Under the pieces are notes generated by a model. It ran no database searches. It saw nothing but the letters and a program-made list of their open reading frames with translations, and had not been told where the DNA came from. The position numbers and the translations under genes are program-made. This document shows positions 23,476-34,234 of a stretch of 64,000 nt of DNA, piece after piece. The stretch covers positions 90,821,865-90,885,864 of the forward strand of contig OZ018333.1 in NCBI GenBank assembly GCA_963969495.1, in the 5' to 3' direction. This DNA comes from Ceratothoa steindachneri (lineage: Eukaryota > Arthropoda > Malacostraca > Isopoda > Cymothoidae). Each line of letters starts with the position of its first letter. The first letter of the stretch is position 1.

Positions 23476-24285
23476 TTCCTGAAATGCAGGCCACCGCGCC
23501 CGCGCAAAGCACCACCGAGGTGGGCTCTGAGGCGGCAGTTGCCCTGAAAATGATATTTGAATGGGAAAGTAATGACTACCAAAAGGTCATCGACCACCCC
23601 CCAATCAAAATCAGGCTGTGAATCCGAAGAGCAAAAAGATAGGTCAAGGCAAGAAAATGAAGCGGTTCTCGGACAGTGATGCGCAAACTTACCCACGTTT
23701 AGGACACCCATCTCAAGCTCTTCGATCAGATCGGCAAGGACTTGTCCCCTGGCATTTATGGAGTAATCTTCCCAGAGAGGATGCCCGCCCTTCAGATCTC
23801 CAAGCAAGAGATAGGGCCTCGGCAACCGTGCCACGACGCGGCAGAAGTCCCCCGCGTCGAAGTCAGCTGACGGTGGAATGTAGGCAGAAATGATAGTATA
23901 CCTCCTATCCAGGTGCAGCTGCACAGCCACTGCCTGAAAGGAGGTATCTAAAGAGAAAGGAAGAACGGAGACATCATGCTGGGGTGTAAACTGCGCATCC
24001 CCCAGCCCGGCCATCCCGCGGTGGTGGGGTCGCGAGACCCTTATACCCCGGTAGGGAGGGCAGGGGGCACGCGCCTAGCATGGTCTCCTGCAAAAAGATA
24101 GCTAACGGAGAACCCGAGGAGACGAGCCTCCGCAGCTCCTCCCAGTTGGCCCGGAGTCCACGGCAATTCCATTGAAGGAATATGCCCTCCAGGCCTAGCT
24201 CGGAGGGGACGCGGGGACCCTCCTCGAACTGAAGAACCTCACGGGAATGGCCGTACGCTTCCCGGGGGTGCTGTTGGCCGGACAA
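23472..24285 (-). pseudogene. Family A ORF2: apurinic-like endonuclease domain
   Basis: The domain starts with GIFLQWNCRGLRANW (catalytic Asn) and IFLQETML (catalytic Glu), frameshifts at about 23,995, and continues with LDRRYTIISAYIPPS and LLLGDLKGGHPLW. The canonical block is GDFNAHH, so the metal-site Asn is replaced here (DLK). The usual terminal SDHFP is also eroded to ITFPF. This copy should not nick DNA. In an intact element the enzyme nicks the target to prime reverse transcription. Confidence 0.82.
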
Positions 24286-24875
24286 AGCGTTGTCGCCTTC
24301 GAGGACTTATTGGGGGAGGTTGGGCTCGCCATGAGAGTCTTTTCCTCCCTCCGCCTCGAAACCTTAGGCAGGCGTTGCGGCTTCGCAGGCGGGGGGGGCC
24401 CTCTTTTCGAGAATCCACCGTCTTCGAGCCACTCGCTCCACCTCGGGGCGTGGGCGAAGGAGCCGAAGCTCCTTTGTTGCTGTCCTCCGAAACGGAGGAC
24501 AGCTTTAGGAACCCCGGAAGATGGCCTAGCGACCATCTTCAGGGGTGTTGCCTCCTGTGAGTAACGACTCGGTGGAGGCGCGTGGCCGTTTCGCCTTACG
24601 GGAAACGGTCATGCTGGGACAAGAGGGGGGAGACCTGGTTTTAGCCGGGGCTGGGTGTGAGCCCTTTTTGCCGCCAGCTTTACCAGGAGGGCCCCGGGAT
24701 GAGTAGAGCCCGCAGAAGGGCTCCGAATGGGCGCGGAAACAACCATTCTTGTTGGCTTGGATGAGCCATGAGCAGAGTGTGCCTTTCTAACTATTGAGGC
24801 ATATGACGTCCCAGGCAGAGCCGGGCGCGCCAGGACCAAGTCCTTGGCCTCGCGGAATGAGAGTCGATCCTGGTC

Positions 24876-26525
24876 CTAAACGGCCAGGATTTCCTTATCA
24901 AGAAGATATACACCACATTGCTTCGAAGAAGCAGGGTGCGGCTCTCCGCAATTGACACACTTGGCCACACACGATTTGGACTTATCGTGTGCGGCCTTGG
25001 AGCAATTTACACAAACTTCGGGTGACCCCGACTTTGCACGTCGACAGGAGCGATTAGTATGGCCGAAGCGGTGACAGTAATAGCACCGCCGTGGCAGTGG
25101 CACGAATGCCTTCACGCGGTAGCGGTACCAACCGGCACGCACCGACTCAGGGAGCTTGTCACAGTCAAACGTGACAAAGAGTGTAGGGGTGGGTCTCGAG
25201 GCCCCTCCCTGTTTTCTCATCACACATTCGAACTTGACCGCCCCATGGTCGGCCAGCTCTAGGGTGATGTCCTCCATGTAGTAGTTCACAAGTTCCCTCG
25301 CATAAACTACTCCTTTCACAAAGTTCATGGTAGAGTGCGGCGTCACACACACCGGGGTGCCATGAAGTGTCCGAAGAGCACTTATCTTGGCCGCCTCGGC
25401 GGGATTCGCCGCATTCGCCAGAAGGCTCCCGTCCGAGAAACGGGTAACCTTGGCCTCTCTACCAATTGCACTAGCTAATCCTCTCCTCTGATGGATCATG
25501 TTGCCCTTGGCCAACATGGTGCCAACAGTGGAGCGAATAACGAAGAAGCGTTTGAAGCCAGCGGGCTCGAAAACGCCATGTAACCTATGAATAAGGGGCC
25601 CCGATGTCATCGAGGCTCCACCCTGTGCACTTTTAGTTTTAGTCAGTGGCTCCGCAACCGGAGGGGCAGAGGGGCCGGATGTGCCGATCTTGGCTTGGTC
25701 GCTTGCCAAAGTGGCAGCAGACCCATCAGACCCCGTAGCCCCCGCGGGTGGAGAGGAGCCCCAAGTCTTCCTAGTCTTTGTCTTTTTCGTCTTTTTCTTT
25801 TTTGGAGAGGAGGGAGGGGAATAAACCCGCTTCTCACCTCCGCCGGCAGAAGCCCCCATGCCAGATGGACCGGCCTCAACCAGGTCCCTCTCCGAAATGG
25901 AGAAGGTCCTGGTAGTCGTAGGGGCACCTGTAAGAGGAGATCCCTCCCCTCCTTGTACTGCCTCAGGGCCCTCAGCCGTTTGAGGAGGCCCTTGCATAGG
26001 GGCAGATTTGGGTTCGGTGCTTGGCGCCGAGCCCAGATTCAGCCCCATGTAAGTCCCTACCGTCTGAGGCTGGGTTTCCTCAAGAACCATGTCTATCACA
26101 GGAGGGGCCTCCAGTTGGCCATCCCCTCCCAGGACATCGAAAGTTTCCTTGGTAGTGTCGCCAGTCTTGTGTGGGAAGGCACAGGCCTTGACCCCGGCAA
26201 GGTTTAATATTCTTGCCAGCAGGTCTTTTGAGGGAAGCGACTGAAGGGGCCTGGCTTCCCTCTCTTCCCTAAGGGGGTTTGCCCTACCGAGCCGCTTACA
26301 CGAGGGGCGGTCGGCAATGGGCTGCCTGCTGGCTTTCTTGGCAGTCCCCTTAGAAAGAAAAGGAGGGATTCCTGCTGGAAATAGGGAGGTGCCCGAAAGC
26401 ACCTCCAGAGAAGGGGGTGAGGGGGAGTTCCCTTCACCCGTAGGCGTAGGAGAGGAGTAAGCCTCCTCTCCGGTTAAAGAAATATGGAGGGTACCCTGCG
26501 CAAGCACAGGGGAGGAGACCTCCAT
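24876..26525 (-). CDS. LINE family A ORF1: gag-like protein with three zinc knuckles
   Basis: 549 residues. The N-terminal 330 are Pro/Ser-rich and probably disordered, with a Lys-rich patch (KKKKTKKTKTRK) near residue 240. A folded region follows (about 340-480), and then the C-terminal array CYYCHRFGHTNRSC, CVNCSKAAHDKSKSC and CVNCGEPHPASSKQC. These are CCHC-type knuckles that in this protein family bind element RNA. The frame ends at a TAG (24,876-24,878) where the equivalent of copy A4 reads Gln. The same frame stays open to 24,609, so the ancestral protein was about 90 residues longer. The start at 26,525 is the first Met in frame. Copy A1 has an alternative N-terminus further upstream. 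Confidence 0.85.
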   Translation of the reverse strand: MEVSSPVLAQGTLHISLTGEEAYSSPTPTGEGNSPSPPSLEVLSGTSLFPAGIPPFLSKGTAKKASRQPIADRPSCKRLGRANPLREEREARPLQSLPSKDLLARILNLAGVKACAFPHKTGDTTKETFDVLGGDGQLEAPPVIDMVLEETQPQTVGTYMGLNLGSAPSTEPKSAPMQGPPQTAEGPEAVQGGEGSPLTGAPTTTRTFSISERDLVEAGPSGMGASAGGGEKRVYSPPSSPKKKKTKKTKTRKTWGSSPPAGATGSDGSAATLASDQAKIGTSGPSAPPVAEPLTKTKSAQGGASMTSGPLIHRLHGVFEPAGFKRFFVIRSTVGTMLAKGNMIHQRRGLASAIGREAKVTRFSDGSLLANAANPAEAAKISALRTLHGTPVCVTPHSTMNFVKGVVYARELVNYYMEDITLELADHGAVKFECVMRKQGGASRPTPTLFVTFDCDKLPESVRAGWYRYRVKAFVPLPRRCYYCHRFGHTNRSCRRAKSGSPEVCVNCSKAAHDKSKSCVAKCVNCGEPHPASSKQCGVYLLDKEILAV

Positions 26526-27146
26526 TTTTTCGGTGGAGCTGCCCGAGAGCGGTTCCGTCGATGAGCAAGGGGGAATTAGGGGTTGTTTTTTTTTACATCA
26601 TTGGGCATGGTGACCCTAAATTTTCTGCGGGACGCAATAGCTCACCACCTCTCACAGTTACCCGCACTGCAAGAGGTGCTTACAGGCCTGGCAGAGCCAG
26701 GCGCCGCCATTTGTGACCACCCCTCCCGCCTGGTGGCCTGGTGGCCTGGCAGTCCATCAGCATAGTGGCTCCACCTTGAACACAGCGTAAAAGGATAGAT
26801 TGTGAAGAGGAAAGGAAAAGGATGTGAGCAAGGTATGGGTGGGGATGAAGCAGGTTGTTAAAAAAAACAACATCCCAAACCGGAGCTCAGGGGTCAGGGA
26901 ACGTTGTCCCCTCCCCCCTCAGACCCGATCTGGGACGGTTGGCTTGAGAAGAAGGTCAGCATCTACCCTGTGAAATTAGAGGCTGACCAGAGAAAGTTGT
27001 GGGAGAGGTATGAAAAGCGAGGAAACATGTGTTTTGAAGGAAGGAAGGAGAAGAGGCTAAGCTGGGGTCGGACAGGGTGCTGAGTCCCGTCAGCACGGCG
27101 GCCAAGATGGCAAATCGCTGCGCCTCTTACGGGGTCGTCAAAATCC

Positions 27147-27534
27147 AAATCAATTGTAATATACAATAATAAATAACTGCATCCACAGGAATGGGTCCAG
27201 AATACCCCCAAAAATTAACCCTCCCTTCCCATATAATTATCTAATCTGCGTTTGAAAACATTCAAGTTTAGACAGTCTACCATCTCAGATGGCAAACTAT
27301 TTTAGTAATCGACCACTGTATTTTTAAGTGGTGACCCCTAGTCCTATTACTACCTTCCAACTTAAACAACTTGCTAAAATCCAACTTATCCATCCCAGAG
27401 CAGATTTTTAAAAGCTCAATCATATCTCCCCTCACACATCTTCTCCCAAATGTGAACATATTTAGGACCCTCAGTCTATCTTCATATTCAAGGTGCTTCA
27501 AAGAAGGTATTATTTCTGTTGCCCTCCTTTATAT
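27147..27534 (-). mobile_element. LINE family C, copy C4, right half (RT thumb)
   Basis: Minus-strand continuation of the family C copy that starts at 20,612. It has the 3'UTR with CTGCATCCACAGGAAT on the plus strand, then the ORF2 C-terminus (YEDRLRVLNMFTFGRRCVRG, KLDFSKLFKLEGSNRTRG). The copy is 5'-truncated at about 27,534, where piggyBac sequence resumes. The complete copy would be about 580 bp. Confidence 0.82.
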
Positions 27535-28005
27535 GGACTCTAGCATCAGAAATATGGATCCATTCATTCAAAACTGCCAGAAAGCATTTCCTGCAGCACA
27601 TATTACAGTTGATGAACAATTACTGCCATGCAAAGCACGTTGCAAATTCATACAGTATATACCAAATAAACCAGACAAATTTGGCTTGAAATTCTGGATG
27701 GCCGTCGGTGTTGAAAACAAGTATTTGTTCAAGGGAATTTTATATGTGCAAAGAAGTAACGATGTTAGTGTGCCTAAAAGTGTAGTCCTAAAACTGATGG
27801 CTCCTCTATTAAAAAAGGCTACAATGTCAATTGTGATAATTATTTTACTTCTTTAGGCCTTTGTTGGAACAATTCACCAGAACAGAGAGAACTACCAGAA
27901 GTGGTAAGAAAGGTAAAACCAATGCATGAAACTCTGGTTTTGAAATCTACAGAGAAGCCTACGGTCACACTAAAATCACACCAGTGCAAAATCTTAATTT
28001 AATTC
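27535..28005 (+). mobile_element. piggyBac transposase, catalytic part
   Basis: Resumes the transposase broken at 20,612. DPFIQNCQKAFPAAHITVDE and QYIPNKPDKFGLKFWMAVG hold the first catalytic Asp block (TVDEQ) of the DDE domain. NCDNYFTSLGL at about 27,825-27,855 holds the second, in a shifted frame. The frame ends soon after TEKPTVTL, so the region of the third Asp and the C-terminal Cys-rich domain are missing. The element is inactive. Confidence 0.85.
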
Positions 28006-28686
28006 ATATTTGTTAAAATTATGAACATAAATATGAATTTTGAATAAAATAATGATAAGTAGCATTCATTTCTTGAAAAAAAAAAGAAAGTAATTTTGCA
28101 AAAACAAAACGAACCCAGATATTAAAAATTTCCCTTGAAAAAGCAAAAAAAAAACCCTGTTTTTTTTATTTATTCGCCAACCCTGTGGGTCAATGCTTGC
28201 GTGCTGTGGATCTGCGAGGATATGCTGCTCTACCGGATAGAACAGAAATGAAAGGGTTGTGTTTCTCCTCCAACTTTCAGTTGTAGCTAGGGTTTCTCCC
28301 CGAGCTACAACATCCGCCTTATTGCGGGTAGACAAAGAATTGATAAGATAGTAAAGAAGGAAAGATAGGTGCTGAGAGAGACAAAAAGGGGGGGGGGGGT
28401 GTACCAGTGTCCTCAGGCCTCATCAAAGAGTTCAAGTAAATCAGGTGAGTGGGGTCTTCCCTATTTGCACTCAGGCCTGGAGAACATACTGCTGATCCTC
28501 CAGGTACCAAGTGTAGCATATTTTAATCCTTATCTGGCATCTGTGCCAAGTGTATGTCTATACCCAATAAGTACCCCACTTTGGAAGCTTCTCAAATTGA
28601 TTGTAGATCAGTGGTAAACCACTTATCATTTAAAAACAAATATTAAAATGGGAAAATTGTGCCACTATAATATAGATTGTAATTAC
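28006..28686. other. Intronic interval, no gene
   Basis: Between piggyBac and exon 4 of the zinc-finger gene. It holds A- and T-runs (28,075-28,165), a G12-type tract near 28,390 and otherwise unassigned sequence. There is no recognisable TE core. Confidence 0.4.
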
Positions 28687-29140
28687 CTTTTCTTGGATGG
28701 AGTCTTGTTGCAACAACTTACTGGGTGTGTTTGGTAGAGAATTTACAGATTTTGTACATGGTCCATCAACATCAGGACAAGAGCCCGTCTCTGTATCAAA
28801 GAATTCTTCACTGATTTCTTCCTTCAATGAAATCTCTCCAAAGTCCTGCTTAAAGAAGTACAAAATTAAATTCCACGCAATGCAACCAGGATACGAGGTA
28901 ATAACCAATGTGACCAAATATTTTTCATGTCACTAATGGATATTGATCTTTTCATATTTTAAATACACATTATTAATAGCTTATTTTGGAGATATAGATA
29001 TGATCATTTTCATGTTAAAAGAATGAGTGATCCATCAGATTGTAAAGATTAGTGGGTGCAACTATCAGAAGTGTGCGTGTTGCTAATGGCTAAATAGCAG
29101 TGTCAAAAGTAAAGAGAGGAGACTGACTAAATAAGGAATG
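28640..29140 (-). repeat. Tandem segmental duplication, unit 1 (contains exon 4)
   Basis: This unit aligns with 30,530-30,965 not only over the exon but also over about 250 bases of upstream intron. Shared landmarks on the plus strand include AGATTGTAAAGATTAGTG (29,037 and 30,853 regions), the 'GAAGTG' run and the 'GACTGACTA/GATTGACTA' end. This shows duplication of a genomic segment rather than retroposition. Confidence 0.8.
28687..28845 (-). CDS. Zinc-finger gene, exon 4 (acidic, duplicated exon)
   Basis: 53 codons, phase 0 in and out. The acceptor is …TTTAAGCAG before GACTTTGG, and the donor is GAAAAG/GTAATT. It encodes an acidic, Ser/Pro-containing segment beginning DFGEISLKEEISEEFF, with no known fold. 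It is a clear paralogue of exon 3, 1.9 kb away, with the same splice sites. Acidic linker exons of this kind are usual upstream of finger arrays, and the same strand and phase fit splicing to the exon ending at 12,895. No homologous domain name can be given. Confidence 0.75.
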
Positions 29141-30530
29141 CCAAATGTACATTCAAGTAGAAAAAAGTTGCAATAACCAGTGTTAATTTGAGGAATTGGG
29201 TGATATTTTTGGTTGAATGGCAAAAAATCCAAATAGCTATAGTTGAGGGTGGTGTGGATGAATTGTTTGTATAGAGTGGTGAGAGGTTCCTTCTGATGTT
29301 CAAAATTAATGTTTGTTAGTGCGTGGGAGGACATTGATTTTCTTTGTGGCCTTGTTTGTAATGATTGTTGTGTGGGTTTTGAATGCCCTGTAGGTGTCCA
29401 GTGCTAAGAGGGTGGGTTTTTTGTATACTGGCAGGTGTTGTGAAATTAGTCTGAGTATGGGGTGTTTTTCGAATCATGGTAGTGTGGTATGAAAAGCAAT
29501 ACTGTTGATTTGTCTGTTGAGGCAGTCATGCAGTTTTGTGCCAGCCAGTGTGTCGCTATGGGTGTAGATCAATGAGTGATTGTGGGATGTCATGTGTGAA
29601 TAGGGGAATACTTGGTCTTTGGATGTGTGTGCTTTTGATTTTTTTTTATGGATTTGTCTGTGTTGGGAGGAAGCTAATGTTTGAGTAGTGTTTCATGCAG
29701 ATTTTACAGTTGTATTGGAGTTGTCATTTGGTAATTTCTTGTAACTCGTGAATCTTGTGTGAGAGCTGGGAAGTACATGTGTGAATTTTCTTAATGGTTC
29801 TACAGAGCTGAGTTTGTTTTGTGGTCGATTGTGTTGACATATTGTTCATTTTCTGCTTGTCGTTTCGTAATTAGGTTGGTGGTGTGAGTGTTGAGTAATT
29901 GTATATGTCATGGTTCTTGTGAGGGGGCTGTGTTTTGTTAGAGAATGTTTCTGTTTTATGCTGTCTGCTATTTCCTTTGCGAAATTGGGGTTATATGTTT
30001 ATCTTTGGCCATGAGGGATGAATTTACTGCTTGCAAGTGTGATAGTATTGGTAATGTAGTGTAGTGCTCGTCTAGCAGGGCTACTTATTTAAGGTAAAAT
30101 TGGGAACTTTGTCTTTTATGTATTATTGGGTGTAGTTTCTTCGGAAATCTAATTATTTCTTTGATAATATTTAAAATCTTTTAGTGGCTATTTTTAGATA
30201 TTTTAAAGCCTTTGAGGGATGCTTTATATTCAGATATACTAGTTAATACTTTTCAATTTGATGTTTTAATAACATTGCTAAATCACCTCAGGCCCTTCAT
30301 AAAATTCTTCAGTATGAATGGCTATGTACCCCCATCTAAAGATTACATTAGTCATGTTTTACTCTGAGTTTCCTAAAAGTGTCAATAAAAGGACAGTGGC
30401 AAAAAGTGGGGACTTTAGTCTAAAAGATGGGATGGGGGAGAGGTACTGTTTGCACAGCACTCCATTAAAAGGACATTCAAGCAAGCATGAGTAATAACAT
30501 TGGTGTGAAGCAAATAGGAAATAATGTTTG
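29140..30530. other. G/T-rich intronic interval, unassigned
   Basis: The plus strand is strikingly G/T-rich from about 29,335 to 30,080 (A/C-rich on the gene's own strand). The minus strand has fairly long open stretches broken by a few stops, which looks like a decayed TE coding region, but I recognise no motif. Confidence 0.35.
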
Positions 30531-30965
30531 CCATTATACAAATAAATTCAGTAAGAAAATAAAAATAACAGAGATTACCTTTTCTTGGTGGAATAACTCA
30601 CTTGTAGTGTTTGGTAGAGAGTTTTCAGATTTTGGACACAGTTCATCAAAAGTAAAAGAAGAACTTGTCTCTCTATGAAAGAATTCTTCACTAACTTCTT
30701 CCTTCAATGAAATCTCCCCAAAGTCCTGCTTGAAGAAGTACAAAATTTAATTCTTACAGAGCATCCAGAAATCACTGATGTGTTCTTTTCATACATCGAT
30801 ATTCAGGTTTTTAATGGCTTAATTTCGAGATTTAGATATGTTCACTTCCAGGAGATTGTAAAGATTAGTGTGTGTAGCTAGCAGAAGTGCACATGCTGAT
30901 AACAGCTAAATAGTGGTGCCAAATGTGATGATGGGAGATTGACTAGGGAATGACATCCTCAAGGG
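30530..30965 (-). repeat. Tandem segmental duplication, unit 2 (contains exon 3)
   Basis: Partner of 28,640-29,140 in the same orientation, about 1.9 kb away. The exon and flanking intron are both duplicated. The intervening sequence (29,140-30,530) is not duplicated. Confidence 0.8.
30579..30725 (-). CDS. Zinc-finger gene, exon 3 (acidic, duplicated exon)
   Basis: 49 codons, phase 0 at both ends. The acceptor is …CTTCAAGCAG, and the donor is GAAAAG/GTAATC. The product begins DFGEISLKEEVSEEFF and contains NSLPNTTSELFHQEK, closely parallel to exon 4. The reading frame is open and the differences from exon 4 are mostly conservative or in-frame length changes, as expected if both copies stay under coding constraint. 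Confidence 0.75.
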
Positions 30966-31084
30966 TTAAAACAGATAAAAAGATCTAGCAGATGACCCCA
31001 GCTACTAATGCTCTCTCATACAGTGTTATAGGGTAAAGAAACAAGATAAATAGAACCATTTTTCTACTGAAAAATGTTCTTTCC

Positions 31085-31192
31085 TAATACACCAAAAAAT
31101 CTGTTCAGGGATGAGGATCAAACTGAACACACTGAGGAGGCAAGCACCAATTTGATCTTAGTTAGAGCAATGCTTTAGACCACTCAGCTACA
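31085..31192 (-). mobile_element. tRNA-derived SINE copy 1
   Basis: The minus strand starts GTAGCTGAGTGGTCTAAAGC, which resembles a tRNA-Leu-type A box (TRGCnnAGTGG). It has a B-box-like GTTTGATCC about 60 bases on. The 3' part CATCCCTGAACAGATTTTTT is shared with the copy at 34,235-34,350. It lies in intron 2 of the zinc-finger gene, same strand. Confidence 0.6.
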
Positions 31193-31379
31193 TGTGAGGA
31201 GAAGAATTCTTACAAATAGACAGGCTTTTAAGACTTGCTTCCCGAGGTTAATTAGAAGGACCTTGAGAGAGAAATTAAATGGGAGCTCAATAGACAAACA
31301 AGAAATAGAGTTAAAGATGTGGCAAATGTACCTATATTTTATACATCTCATGGATGTGATTAAAAAAAGAAAAATTAAA

Positions 31380-34165
31380 GAACCCATCTGGCAACTTCGA
31401 ACTAGGGCAAATGTTGCTGTAATTAGCAGAAAGCCTAAGATTAGGCTATATTAAAAGAAAACAAGAACATAAAAAGGAAAACGACAATTCAAGCTAAAAA
31501 AACAAAAATTAAAAAGTAACAGGAATGAATCACTCCAGTGTTGGGGTATGCTAGGTTTCCCCGGACACAGGAATATGCAACCTACAACAGACTCAAATAA
31601 AAGGGAGGCCAACCTCCTCAAAAAAGTTGTATAGTCTGCAAGCCTGTATGCAAAAACTAGTCGTGAGGACAAGAGACAAAATGTAGTGACCCTGCTCATC
31701 CTGGCATCAGGACAGGTAATACGTACGAAGATCACCCAGACTGAGACATTAAACAAGAATGTGTAGAACAGTCTGGAGGACAATGACCACATCATTCCAC
31801 TCAATTCCTACATGTCCAGGAACTCAGCAGAAAATAATCTCAAAATCCACCTGGCTAGCCAAGTACAGGTAAACACGGATATCACATCCAGGGAGGTGGA
31901 GATTCCAATGCCCTGGGAGCACTCAGGGAGTTTTGTGAGTCGCTATGAATTACAATCCAGTCTCTGAACCGGACACATCAAGTTATCTCCTGTGCCGAGT
32001 GGTGTATTGCAACCAGCTCAGCCGTGAAGACAGATGCAGCAACTGATTTTAAACCTAAACCCAAACGTTTAGGGTGGGACTCGTGTCTCTCAGCGGTGTA
32101 AGTACCATTGAGATGAGCTGCAGATGCAATAAGATTTTTTTAGCGACTGAAGGAGTCACCGAGCTCACACATACAGGTGAATAATACACTATACACTGTG
32201 TAGAGCGGGTGGCATCTTCCAACCATCAACAAGTATGCTCTGAATGAGGGACATGAAGGCACGGGTTGCCAGGCAAATGATTGTATGATGGATCAAGTCC
32301 AGCTTCCGCAATACATGCGAGCTGTGGATGCATAAAACTCACATTTGTAGTTGAGCTTTGAACGAACAAAGATTCGATAAAAAAAGTAAGGCAGTAGCCC
32401 TATCAACGCCTAATGTACTGAACCTTGTGCAGAGAAAAATATCCATGGCACAGATACAATATCACCTAATGGTACCAATAGGAGCCTCCCAGGTGAGACA
32501 TCTATAAAATACAAGACCAAGGAAAAGGTGAGAGTCCACCACTTCTAGTCAAAACCCATTTAGAAACATGTTTGGGTCAGGGTGGAGCCATTGAGGGCAA
32601 CAGAAGTGGACCAACTTAGTCTTGGCTAAGGAAAACCAAAGCCTGTGTGCTTCGGCATAGCGACAGAGACAGCTCAATGCTTGTTAGAGTTGACATCTGC
32701 GCCACACCAAAAGAGATCGACAGTCATCCAAGAAAAGCATAGTGAGAACATCTTCCGGCAGGACCGAGGTGATGCCGTTGATGCTCAGGGCAAAGATGGT
32801 AACACTTCTGTGCAGGACCACCTTTTCCTGATCCATTGGCCCAGAGAGGGCTTCTCTAATCTGTAGGGGAAATCAAAGATCGCACAAAAATTCAGATATA
32901 ACGATTGGGAGGTGTCCCATTTCCCCAATCATGTTGAGAATCTCTATATAGGCATAAAGCTTTTGTTTGAGGGCAGTCTCACACTTGGCTAACCACAACA
33001 AAAGTGGTAGGCATGCAAAATGACCAGACATTCTAGGAATAGTAGTTAAGTCCACTGAAAAAAGGTTGCCGAAGAACTCAACAGCCTCATACAGCACCCT
33101 AAACTCCTCAACTAAGACGGATTTAACTAAATCAGTCATTTCTTGAAATGCTGATTAACACGCCTTAACCAAGCACCACCAATGTGGGAACGCAGTCGTC
33201 AGTAATCCAAAAAATATTTGAATGGGAAAGTGATCACTACCATGTAAGTCATGACTACCACCCACCCAAAATCTGGCTGTGGATCCAGAGAGGAGATAGA
33301 TAGATCAAGACAGCAAAATGAAGCTGTCCTCTGACAGTGAAGCGTAAACTCATCCAAGTCCCTAGCCTTGCAAAATGAGAGACTATCCTGGACCTGAATG
33401 GACAGAATTTCCTTTGTAGGGAGATATACACCACATTGCTTCAAAGAAGCAGGATGCAGTTATCCACAATTGACCACACACTAATTATCATGTTCAGTCT
33501 TGGAGCAACTTACACAGACTTTCGGTAACCCTGACTTTGCAAGTCTGAGTGATTTGTATGGAAGAAGAATTGGCTTCTGTACCACCTCTGCTTGGCTCAC
33601 TCCATGATGTCATCTATGGTCTAGTCCATGAGTTCCCTCATATAAACCACTCCTTTCATGACATTCAGGGTAGAGTGGGCGGTGTGACACTAAACGAGGT
33701 GCTATCAAGTTTCCAAAGGGCATTAGTAATCATGACCACCTTGGAAGTATTTTATACATTTGTCAGGAGGCTCCTGTGCAAAAGTAAAGGGTGACTGCTG
33801 GGACAGTGGCTACTTTAAGGGGCTATGACAATGGTAGAGGGGAAGGTAAAGGGGGAGTATTTAAATGAAAAACCTCATCATAGGGCACAGTGACCCTATT
33901 GTTTTCACAGGACTCAAACGCCAATCAACCCATGCAGCAACCAGCTCTGCATTTGGGACCACACCTCCTACCCAATGGCTAGACAGCCAATACCTAGTGA
34001 AATTAGAGGCTAACCAGAGAAAGTTGTAGGAGAGGTTGTAGGGAAAGTGAGGAAGCAGGATGTCAGAAAGAGGGAGGAGAGGCTAAGCTGAGGCCGAATG
34101 ATGCATCAAGTCCTGTCAGTATGGGGGCAGGAAAGGAAATCAATGTGACCCTTATGGAATAGATG
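31380..34165 (-). mobile_element. LINE family A, strongly decayed copy A4
   Basis: Minus-strand remnant within intron 2 of the zinc-finger gene. It holds the 3'UTR (31,380-31,640), the Cys/His tail and RNase H remnants (to about 32,100), the RT thumb and motif region (32,130-32,930), EN (33,140-33,350), the ORF1 C-terminus and zinc-knuckle remnant (33,350-33,790) and the 5'UTR (33,860-34,165). Large internal deletions are present: most of ORF1 and of the RT N-terminus are missing. Relative to A3, CpG sites are mostly TpG or CpA, which marks an older, formerly methylated copy. Confidence 0.78.
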
Positions 34166-34234
34166 AGAGAGAATGATTAACTAGAATGTGTCATACCATA
34201 AACAAATAAATACATGATTTTTTTGATGGAAATT

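Larger units (their letters stand above)
20808..27134 (-). mobile_element. LINE family A, full-length copy A3 with target-site duplication
   Basis: 6,327 bp, minus strand, flanked by an exact 12-bp direct repeat TCGTCAAAATCC (20,796-20,807 and 27,135-27,146), with an A-tail at the 3' end (T-run from 20,808). Order: 5'UTR (27,134 to about 26,580), ORF1 gag (26,525-24,876, originally on to about 24,609), ORF2 with endonuclease (24,285-23,472), RT (23,475-22,353), RNase H (21,924-21,019), a 3' Cys/His-rich end and a 3'UTR. Four frame changes break ORF2, and the part of RT holding motif A is deleted near 22,740. Architecture places it near the I/Ingi/Jockey group of RNase H-bearing non-LTR elements. 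The exact clade needs a tree. Confidence 0.9.

Noticed and set aside
24239..24564. Plus-strand frames at the start of family A ORF2 as a separate small gene
   Set aside because: They lie opposite the ORF2 start and inter-ORF spacer of copy A3, and the related region of A1 gives similar shadows.
25587..26207. 206-codon plus-strand frame, Arg/Gly-rich
   Set aside because: Antisense shadow of the family A ORF1 low-complexity region.
28670..28860. Plus-strand frame over exon 4 as a gene
   Set aside because: The plus-strand open frame is explained by the minus-strand exon with splice sites. Exon 3 shows the same antisense pattern.
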